Assembly (NCBI GenBank): GCA_051867615.1 | Contig: JBJDYU010000001.1 | Span: forward strand, 1 to 28,722 | Origin: RGIG5472 sp051867615 | Lineage (GTDB): Bacteria; Bacillota; Clostridia; Oscillospirales; Oscillospiraceae | DNA length: 28,722 nt | Reading direction: 5' to 3' | Shown here: positions 22,871-28,722 of the stretch, in pieces | How the letters are laid out: the number at the start of each line of letters is the position of its first letter | How positions within the stretch are numbered: position 1 is the stretch's first letter | Notes under the pieces: model-generated | The model's database searches: none | What the model was told of the DNA's origin: nothing | The model's input: the letters and a program-made list of their open reading frames with translations, nothing else | Made by a program: the position numbers and the translations under genes

Positions 22871-24772
22871 TCACTTCGCGGGCGCGAAGGTACCCGCCGC
22901 ATCGTCCACCGTGATGGCGGTATTGCCGTCCACGATCCAATCCCAGAGGCCCGGGGTCTTGTACTCAGAGGACGCGTCCACGTTGGTCAGGCCCACGATG
23001 CTGACCGTGTCGCCCTCGCGGGTGTAGGTGCCGGCATACACGTCGGTGATGACGGGATTGCCGGGCAGGGAGAACTGGCAGGTGCCGTCCGCCGCCAGAT
23101 CGAACTGGGCGGTCTCCTTGCCCATCATGCCGTCAAACTCGTAGGTGTACGCGCCGCTGCCAGCACCCGGAGCCGCCGCGTCGCCCGCAGGACCGGCCCC
23201 TTCCGCGCCTTCGGCGGTGTAGGTGAAGGCCACCGGGTCGATGGTGATGCTGGCGTTGCCCGTAGCGCCGTCGATGTAGCTCCAGAGGCCCGGCATGGGA
23301 TACGGAGACGCGGAGTCAACGTTGGTAAGGCCCGTGATGGTGACCGTCACGCCGTCGGCGGCGATGGAATAGGTGCCCGCATAAATGTCGGTGATCATGT
23401 CGCTGCCGGGCAGGAAGAATTTGCAGGTGCCGTCGTCCATCAGGTCGATCTCATGGGTCTCGTCGCCGCCGATACCCGCCTGGACGGAGAGGTAAGCCGC
23501 GCCGCCCTCAATGGGGCCGCCGGCCACAGCGCCGCCCGCTCCGGCGGCGGATTCCTGCATATCCGGGTTATAGCCGTTGACCGCGTCCCAGTAGGTCATC
23601 AGATCGTCCCTGGAGAGGATTTCCTCGTAGGTATAGCTCTCCACATAGGACGGCGTATCGAAGCAGACCAGCGCGGCGGTGCCGCCGTTCAGCGCCGCGT
23701 CCACCGGGAAGTACAGGCCGATGGAGTTGGGGTTGGCCTTGCCGTAATCCTTGCCCGCCTCGCCGAACATGACGTTATAGCACAGCTTCGCCAGTGTGCC
23801 CGCCGCGTCGCCGCCGCCGAACTGGCAGGCGCCGCGGAACACGCTCTTTGTGCCGGCGGCGTCGGAAACAGCGCCGATCAGATAGTCGTACTCATTGCCC
23901 ATGACGCCCCCGGAGAAGAAGGCGAACTCCTCCTGCTCCGCTTCGGGATAGGTATCCATGACATACTGGGAACCGGCCACGGAGGCCAGGGAGTTATAGG
24001 CGATCAGCACGCGGACCTTGGAGTTTTCGGTCAGCACGCCGGCCACCACGGTGCGGTTGTCGCCGGAAATGTCCATCTCGGTGTTGCAGTCGTCATAGCT
24101 GCTCACGCGGGAGGCGATGGTCTCGCAGTAAACGGGGTTCTCCACCCGGTTCGCCTCGTCCACCACTTCGCCCATCAAGGTCACATATTCGCCCCTGGCG
24201 TTCTTCAGCCAGGGCTCCAGGATCTGGGCCTCGCCCTGGCAGCGGAGCTTCGCGTCCTCAGACACGGTGGAGGACAGGAACGCCACCTCCCAGTCGCCGC
24301 TGGGGTCCATATGCTCCTCCACCCAGGTCTTGCACACGGAGGCCACATACATACCGATCATATACTCGTCGTCGCTGGAAACCGCGTCGTAGGCGTCCTC
24401 GCTGATGGTGCCGGTGCCGCCGGAGATGACGACCTTGATGCCGGCCTCGCGGGCGGCCAGGAGGCTGTCCTCCAGCACTTCGATCTCACAGGGCAGCACG
24501 ACGATCATTTCCGCGCCCATGAGGATGAAGTTTTCCAGCTGCGCCTTCTGGGTGGAGGCGCTGTCATCCGCAGAGGCCACCTGCACGTCATAGCCCAGCG
24601 GCTCAAACATCTCCACAAGCGCTTCTTCCTGCAGCACGGAAATACTGCTGGATTTGTTCTGCATACAAACGCCGATGAGTTTGCTGCCCTCCGCCTGCTT
24701 GTTCCCACCGCAGGCCGTCAGGCAGCCCAGGCACAGCGCAAGAGCCAGCACAAAGCTAACGAGTTTTTTCAT
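22871..24772 (-). CDS. ABC transporter substrate-binding lipoprotein with two C-terminal beta-domains
   Basis: The first gene of the 13-gene operon. From the ATG at 24772, preceded by AAAGGGGGAAG, it encodes 633 aa. The signal peptide ends in lipobox LTAC (Cys21). Residues about 35-410 are a periplasmic-binding-protein fold of the ribose/galactose type (LIGVCMQNKSSSISVLQEEAL at the start, EMIVVLPCEIEVLEDSLLAAREAGIKVV in the first lobe). Then come two copies of a beta-domain, at about 426-520 and 542-633, joined by a Gly/Ala linker. Usual binding proteins of this type have about 320-350 aa, so the tail is an addition. The second copy is almost the same as the N-terminal domain of the lipoprotein esterase. 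Ligand unknown; a glycoside or acyl-sugar would fit the operon. Confidence 0.9.
   Translation of the reverse strand: MKKLVSFVLALALCLGCLTACGGNKQAEGSKLIGVCMQNKSSSISVLQEEALVEMFEPLGYDVQVASADDSASTQKAQLENFILMGAEMIVVLPCEIEVLEDSLLAAREAGIKVVISGGTGTISEDAYDAVSSDDEYMIGMYVASVCKTWVEEHMDPSGDWEVAFLSSTVSEDAKLRCQGEAQILEPWLKNARGEYVTLMGEVVDEANRVENPVYCETIASRVSSYDDCNTEMDISGDNRTVVAGVLTENSKVRVLIAYNSLASVAGSQYVMDTYPEAEQEEFAFFSGGVMGNEYDYLIGAVSDAAGTKSVFRGACQFGGGDAAGTLAKLCYNVMFGEAGKDYGKANPNSIGLYFPVDAALNGGTAALVCFDTPSYVESYTYEEILSRDDLMTYWDAVNGYNPDMQESAAGAGGAVAGGPIEGGAAYLSVQAGIGGDETHEIDLMDDGTCKFFLPGSDMITDIYAGTYSIAADGVTVTITGLTNVDSASPYPMPGLWSYIDGATGNASITIDPVAFTYTAEGAEGAGPAGDAAAPGAGSGAYTYEFDGMMGKETAQFDLAADGTCQFSLPGNPVITDVYAGTYTREGDTVSIVGLTNVDASSEYKTPGLWDWIVDGNTAITVDDAAGTFAPAK
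22887..23149 (-). repeat. Domain-coding DNA repeat, copy 2 (in the binding protein)
   Basis: Partner of the segment at 17825-18087: same length, no gaps, about 87% identical by hand alignment. A further, more diverged copy of the domain, recognisable in protein (DGTCKFFLPGSDMITDIYAGTY), lies immediately upstream in the same gene at about 23214-23497. Confidence 0.85.
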
Positions 24773-25058
24773 GTTTCTTCCCCCTTTGGTAATTGATACA
24801 ATTTTTCGGATATTGCGGTTGTCTGCTCGTCTATCTTGTACAAACATTCTATCGTCTCCGTTTTCAAAAAAACACCGCCCTCCGCGACTTTCTTATTCAA
24901 TTTTTTTGTTTGCTTTGCGGCGCGCCAGCTATTATCTTTCTGCAACCGCCTTTATTGACAGAAGCGAACAGGGGATTTATAATCATTTCATCGGAATCTG
25001 TCGGTTTCCTTTTCAGAAGCATTATTCCGCAATTTTGATGCAAAGGAGGGGATGTCCT
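24773..25058. promoter_or_regulatory. Divergent control region between the catabolic operon and the LysR genes
   Basis: The rightward LysR promoter is clear. For the leftward operon I find only weak elements (for example TATCAA near the gene with no good -35), which is normal for a LysR-activated promoter. A perfect TTGTACAA palindrome at 24836-24843 inside an AT-rich stretch flanked by two TATC repeats is the best candidate for a LysR-binding site. This is suggestive only. Confidence 0.45.
24955..24983 (+). promoter_or_regulatory. Perfect-consensus promoter of the LysR gene pair
   Basis: TTGACA (24955-24960) and TATAAT (24978-24983) match the sigma-A consensus fully, with a 17-base spacer. 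Transcription would start near 24990, so the reading frame that opens earlier at 24654 is not used. Confidence 0.85.
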
Positions 25059-25976
25059 GTGGATTTTGACCGTCTTGCCGAATTTACCGTCATTGCCAGG
25101 CTGGGGAGCATCAAAAAAGCGGCGCAGGAGCTGGGCGTCTCCTGCGCCACTCTGAGCGCGCGGCTGATCCAATTTGAAAAGCACCTGGGCGAGCCGCTGT
25201 TTGAGCGCACCGGCAGCGCCATGGTCCTGACCCAGGCCGGGCAGCAGCTGCTTCCCAGCGCGCTGGAGATCCTGTCCCGTTACCACAGGCTGCGCGGCGA
25301 GCTTTGCGCCGCGCAGGAGCATTCATATCACCAGCTCCGCATCGCCGTCTCCGGCTCCAACCTGCCGCTGAACCTGGGCCCGTTTCTGGATCAGCTCAAT
25401 CTGAACAATCCGAACATCCGTCTGGAAATTCTGGACGACACCCATTTCGGCATCGCGGACGGCCTGCAGTCCGGCGCCGTAGACATCTATTTCGCTCCAG
25501 TGATGGAGGACTTTGCTCCGAAGGGGCTGTCCAGAAACACCGTCTCCCCCTCCACGCCGTTTATCGTCCTGCCCCGCAGCCACCGCCTGGCCGACCGGGC
25601 CATGGTATCCATCCGGGAGCTGGACCGGGAGCAGTTTATCCTCTATCCCCCCACCGCAGAATCCGCCATCCGTGATTTTCAGCTCCGCAACCTGCGGGAT
25701 TCCGGCATCCACTATACGCTTTATGCCGGAAACACCTCCACGCTGTTTTATAAGCTTCTGGTCCCCGTGGGCAAAGGCTTACTGCTGCGCCCGACTCCCA
25801 TGATGGACGTGCCGCCCAATGCCGTCTGTCTGCCCGTCACCGACCTTCCCCATCCAGCCACCATGTGCTTTTTCTACGACAAGACGAACCCCAGGGCGGA
25901 CGTGCAGGCCTTTGTCAAGGACTTCCCCCATTTTGCAAAGGAGGTGAGTCAGCGTGAACACAGCCCGGCTCTATGA
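25059..25976 (+). CDS. LysR family transcriptional regulator (first of a pair)
   Basis: A 305-aa regulator that begins at GTG 25059, seven bases after AAAGGAGGGG; an in-frame ATG at 25038 overlaps the ribosome site. The N-terminal winged helix-turn-helix is clear: FTVIARLGSIKKAAQELGVSCATLSARLIQFEKHLGEPLFER. An effector-binding domain of two lobes follows (LRIAVSGSNLPLNLGPFLDQL onwards). It is divergent from the catabolic operon, the classic arrangement of a LysR activator with its target. A LysR protein (TanR) has been linked to tannin and gallate genes in lactobacilli, which is consistent but not proof. The stop lies 23 bases inside the next gene. Confidence 0.93.
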   Translation: MDFDRLAEFTVIARLGSIKKAAQELGVSCATLSARLIQFEKHLGEPLFERTGSAMVLTQAGQQLLPSALEILSRYHRLRGELCAAQEHSYHQLRIAVSGSNLPLNLGPFLDQLNLNNPNIRLEILDDTHFGIADGLQSGAVDIYFAPVMEDFAPKGLSRNTVSPSTPFIVLPRSHRLADRAMVSIRELDREQFILYPPTAESAIRDFQLRNLRDSGIHYTLYAGNTSTLFYKLLVPVGKGLLLRPTPMMDVPPNAVCLPVTDLPHPATMCFFYDKTNPRADVQAFVKDFPHFAKEVSQREHSPAL

Positions 25977-26832
25977 ATTTCTGGTGCTGTCCAAGCTTCT
26001 GAATTACGGCAAGGCCGCAGAAGCGCTGTATATCTCCCAAAGCGTTTTGACGAAGCATATTCAGGCGCTGGAAAAAGAACTGGGGGTACCCCTGTTCATC
26101 CGCACCACCCACGGCGTGGCGCTGACGGAGGCCGGGAGGACGCTGGCGAAGGAGGTCCCGGGGCTGACAGGCAAATGCGACAGCGTTCTGCGGCGCCTGC
26201 GCAGCCGGAACGTCCCCGCCTACGGGAGCATTTACGTCGGCATCTGCCTGGAGTTTTCCTACTCCAACCACATCCGCCGGTTTTTCCGGGCATTTTCGGA
26301 ACGCTATCCGGATATTGAGCTGAAATATGACGTGCTGCCGGGCAGCGTCCCCAGTCAGGAGGCCGAGCAGTATGACCTGCTCTTTACCCCCTGCGTGTAT
26401 CACGACATCCCCCCTTCCATCAGCCACTTGCTGTCCCGCAATCACGGCGCTTTTGCGATCCTGCCGCCCGGCCATCCGCTGATGTCCAGAACCGCCGTAT
26501 CGCTGCACCAGCTGGCGGGTCAGACCATCATCGTTCCCCATTCCGGAGAGCTGTTCGGCCCCTATGAGCAAAACTGGATACTGGCGGAAAAGGCCACCAA
26601 GGGCAAGGTATCCATTATCAAGGTAGACAATCTGCCCACCGCGCTGTTTCTGGTAACGATGGGCAAGGGCATCTGCATCGCCCCGCAATATGCGAAGAAT
26701 ATGCTTCCGGCGGAGACCTTCATCGTCAGCATCTCCGACCGCAACTGCCGTTTTGACGAACATCTCTATTATAAAGAGACCGGCAACGGCGCTGCGAAGC
26801 TGTTTTATGAGGAGTACCAGCAGGCCCTGTGA
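25954..26832 (+). CDS. LysR family transcriptional regulator (second of a pair)
   Basis: A 292-aa regulator beginning at GTG 25954 after AAAGGAGGTGAG, inside the end of the first LysR gene. Its helix-turn-helix is FLVLSKLLNYGKAAEALYISQSVLTKHIQALEKELGVPLFIR. The effector domain starts at YGSIYVGICLEFSYSNHIRRFFRAF and has FAILPPGHPLMSRTAVSL, a common LysR segment. The sequence differs clearly from its neighbour, so the pair is not a recent duplication. The overlap makes the two products equimolar through coupling, and they may respond to different effectors, such as the glycoside and the aromatic acid. Confidence 0.93.
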   Translation: MNTARLYEFLVLSKLLNYGKAAEALYISQSVLTKHIQALEKELGVPLFIRTTHGVALTEAGRTLAKEVPGLTGKCDSVLRRLRSRNVPAYGSIYVGICLEFSYSNHIRRFFRAFSERYPDIELKYDVLPGSVPSQEAEQYDLLFTPCVYHDIPPSISHLLSRNHGAFAILPPGHPLMSRTAVSLHQLAGQTIIVPHSGELFGPYEQNWILAEKATKGKVSIIKVDNLPTALFLVTMGKGICIAPQYAKNMLPAETFIVSISDRNCRFDEHLYYKETGNGAAKLFYEEYQQAL

Positions 26833-26897
26833 AGAACGCCAAACTGCCGCCATGGCCTGTATGACCGTGAAAGACCGTTTTCGGAGCGGGAGACACA

Positions 26898-26936
26898 AAA
26901 AGGCATTACCGGCCGTGAAAGTCAGTAATGCCTTTT
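26898..26936 (+). terminator. Terminator of the LysR pair
   Basis: GGCATTAC (26902-26909) pairs with GTAATGCC (26925-26932), flanked by AAAA and TTTT. The loop is about 15 bases. Confidence 0.75.
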
Positions 26937-27276
26937 CGCTTTATTCGATAAGGTTAGCCACAAGCCGGTTCGCGGGCCGGCATATTCCCGCTCGCTTTTG
27001 TTTGGTTTCTGCTATATACGGTGGATAACAGGCAGCCTTACTATCCATATCTTGCGGTATTATCCCAATCATAGGGGTTTCGGTGGCTTTTGCGGTCAAA
27101 ATGTGCTCAGATAATCGAGCGATATGTACGGCACCCGCCTCAGTTGCAAAGTAAAACGCAACAGTGGTGATGCAACAGAGAAACAGATTTGGCTAAAGCA
27201 TCCCCTTTTTACCGATAACGCTATTTGCTTTGCAAATTGACAGTTAAAACTTACCACTCGAATGCGGCAAAACGCC

Positions 27277-27305
27277 TTGATTTATTCATAGAACTGTGAT
27301 ATAAA
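27277..27305 (+). promoter_or_regulatory. Promoter of the lower-GC alpha/beta hydrolase
   Basis: TTGATT (27277-27282) and TATAAA (27300-27305) are separated by 17 bases. The ATG at 27359 follows AATAGGAG. Confidence 0.65.
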
Positions 27306-27358
27306 ATCTTGTCAAAATTTCACAAAACTTCAGGGCATTTTTAATAGGAGTTACTCGC

Positions 27359-28318
27359 ATGATTTTTGAAAAACAAATTGTAAAGATATATAAGAGAATG
27401 ATGTACACAAGATGCGACGATACAGAAACCATCTTTTACTTCGCACCGGAGGATTTCCCCGGATTGCAGGCAGAACCGCATTCTTTCGTTGCCTCTGCAG
27501 GTCATACATTGCAAGGATACTTTTATCAATACGAAAATCCTGTTCCCAACAGATTAATTGTGTTTGACCACGGCTTTGGCGGCGGGCACAGAGCGTATAC
27601 GAAAGAAATCGACATACTCTGCAAGCACGGTTATCGCGTTTTTTCTTACGACCATACAGGCTGCATGGAGTCCGGCGGCGAAACACCGAACGGCCTTGCT
27701 CAATCTCTGTGCGATTTGAACGATTGCATTGCCATGCTGAAAGCCGATCCCCGCCATGCAGAAACTGATATTTCTGTTATGGGGCATAGCTGGGGCGCAT
27801 TTTCCACCCTGAACATTTCTGCTCTCCACCCCGATATTTCTCACATCGTTGCTATGGCAGGATTTGTTTCCGTGCCGGAAATGATAGGAACATTTTTCAG
27901 GGGATTGATGAAAGGATACCGCAAGGCGATCCTGGCGTTGGAAACCGAGGCAAACCCCAGATTCATTACCTATAACGCTGTAGAAACGCTGTCGCACGCA
28001 AAGACGAAGGCGCTGCTGATCTATTCAGAAAACGACCCCATGTGCCTGAGAAAGCACTATGATATTCTCCATTCAAACCTGGAAGGAAAGGATAACGTTC
28101 GTTTCCTGCTCCTCCCGAACAAAGGACATAATCCCAATTATACCGAGGCCGCGGTTAAGTATTTGAATAAATTCAGTAAAGCAAGAGCGAAGTTGATGCG
28201 CAAAAAAGGATTGACCGCAGAGGAAAAAGCCGCATTTGTAGCATCCTATGATTGGGATAGAATGACGGTACAGGACGATGCTGTTTGGGCTGCTATTTTC
28301 GAACATTTGGATAAATGA
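27359..28318 (+). CDS. Alpha/beta hydrolase (serine hydrolase, S33-like)
   Basis: A 319-aa alpha/beta-hydrolase. It has the nucleophile elbow GHSWGAF, an FDHGFGGGHRAYTKEI oxyanion region, the aspartate in YSENDPMCLRKH and the histidine in LPNKGHNPNYT, close to the order seen in S33 peptidases and related lipases. A C-terminal helical tail with RAKLMRKKGLTAEEKAAF follows. No signal peptide is present. Its DNA is visibly lower in GC and more A-rich than the catabolic operon, and it stands alone with its own promoter, so it may have been acquired separately. Substrate unknown. Confidence 0.85.
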   Translation: MIFEKQIVKIYKRMMYTRCDDTETIFYFAPEDFPGLQAEPHSFVASAGHTLQGYFYQYENPVPNRLIVFDHGFGGGHRAYTKEIDILCKHGYRVFSYDHTGCMESGGETPNGLAQSLCDLNDCIAMLKADPRHAETDISVMGHSWGAFSTLNISALHPDISHIVAMAGFVSVPEMIGTFFRGLMKGYRKAILALETEANPRFITYNAVETLSHAKTKALLIYSENDPMCLRKHYDILHSNLEGKDNVRFLLLPNKGHNPNYTEAAVKYLNKFSKARAKLMRKKGLTAEEKAAFVASYDWDRMTVQDDAVWAAIFEHLDK

Positions 28319-28722
28319 CCGACAGCGGCACGAGTCCCGGAGCACCATGTTTCTCGGGCAGCCGCCCTCCTGGGAGAGGATTTGAGCCTCACCCAGGCAG
28401 TGACCCGGGCAAACTTCCGTTTAGTCCGTTCAGATGATATAAATCAAGTGCTCCCGGGACCGCATACGGCCATACGGTACCCTCCCCTGAATAATTATAT
28501 CAACATCCTCTCATGGCAAAAAGAAAGCCCCCGCAAACCGTTGCGGCGCAACGGTTTGCGGGGCTTAAAGCTTATTCCCACTCGTTGCCGGGACTTGTAT
28601 CTTAAACAATTTTGTTTATAAGATATTGCGCCTGCTATTCTGATTATTTTGATTGCCCATATTGTCTTAGCTATACGATGGACGCTTATCAAAATCTTAT
28701 CAGCGGTGATAAATCACCATGG
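28319..28722. other. Terminal stretch without a recognised gene
   Basis: These 404 bases hold the strong hairpin at 28529-28563 and no supportable coding region. Short reading frames present run through the hairpin and lack ribosome sites. Confidence 0.5.
28518..28566 (-). terminator. Long terminator hairpin
   Basis: A perfect 16-bp stem (CCCCGCAAACCGTTGC, 28529-28544, with its complement at 28548-28563) closes a three-base loop. On the minus strand it runs into CTTTCTTTTTG, so it should end a leftward transcript. No gene to its right could be supported inside the window. Confidence 0.7.

Larger units (their letters stand above)
26833..27358. other. Long intergenic stretch with possible remnant reading frame
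   Basis: After the terminator at 26898-26936, the minus strand is open for about 80 codons (roughly 27186 down to 26942), with no good start codon and no ribosome site. It ends in a KRAGICRPANRLVANLIE-like peptide. It may be a remnant or a spread sequence; I cannot name it. The AT-rich right end holds the promoter of the next gene. Confidence 0.35.

Noticed and set aside
21455..24796. An open frame of 1113 codons on the plus strand opposite the ABC genes
   Set aside because: It is the antisense shadow of GC-rich coding DNA. The minus strand encodes clear ABC ATPase and binding-protein motifs, while this frame has only low-complexity His/Arg/Gly-rich sequence and no ribosome site.
24654..25058. 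Longer first LysR protein starting within the binding-protein gene
   Set aside because: The perfect promoter at 24955-24983 is downstream of that start, and the LysR helix-turn-helix begins right after the GTG at 25059.
28495..28692. Minus-strand reading frame of 65 codons at the right end
   Set aside because: It runs through the 16-bp terminator hairpin, has no ribosome site and shows no recognisable sequence.

Overview
This window looks like chromosome from a fairly GC-rich anaerobic member of the Bacillota, most likely an Oscillospirales gut clostridium. That placement is inference. It rests on a DUF1836/DegV pair, an Rbs-type ABC importer with a lipoprotein binding protein, radical-SAM enzymes, Bacillota-type Shine-Dalgarno sequences, and several near-consensus promoters with exactly 17 bases between the hexamers. 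No rRNA, tRNA, CRISPR array or intact insertion sequence was seen.

Region 1 (1-3.2 kb): an orphan CofE-like F420-glutamate-ligase homologue (-), then a divergent pair made of a DUF1836 regulator (-) and a DegV fatty-acid-binding protein (+), with strong terminators on either side.

Region 2 (3.2-8.5 kb): a tight four-gene leftward operon of a radical SAM enzyme with a SPASM-like tail, a multi-pass membrane protein, an SPL-like radical SAM enzyme and a dihydroorotate-dehydrogenase-like flavoprotein. It is divergent from an unusual XRE regulator that carries a C-terminal zinc ribbon. GATAATATC palindromes overlie the start of the operon and lie upstream of the regulator promoter. I do not recognise this as a described system.

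Region 3 (8.5-11 kb): a single STAND/NACHT-like P-loop NTPase of lower GC, with its own promoter and terminator. It could be a transferred defence-type gene.

Region 4 (11.2-26.8 kb): the centrepiece, a 13-gene leftward transcription unit. In order of transcription it encodes an Rbs-like ABC importer (binding protein, ATPase, permease), three alpha/beta-hydrolase esterases (one a lipoprotein), a GH3 enzyme with a His/Asp dyad, a small Cys-rich protein, a UbiD decarboxylase of the LpdC (gallate decarboxylase) type, UbiX, an LpdD-like protein, a metallo-beta-lactamase-fold hydrolase and a beta-phosphoglucomutase-like HAD enzyme. Two overlapping LysR genes are transcribed divergently. The gene content suggests import of an acylated, probably phenolic, glycoside. 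Ester cleavage would release the aromatic acid, prenyl-FMN-dependent decarboxylation would dispose of it, and the sugar would be recovered, possibly by GH3 phosphorolysis to a beta-sugar-1-phosphate that feeds the mutase. A beta-rich domain of about 90 residues occurs twice in the binding protein and once in the lipoprotein esterase, with DNA about 87% identical between two of the copies.

Region 5 (26.8-28.7 kb): a lower-GC alpha/beta hydrolase with its own promoter, flanked by non-coding DNA and a long terminator hairpin.
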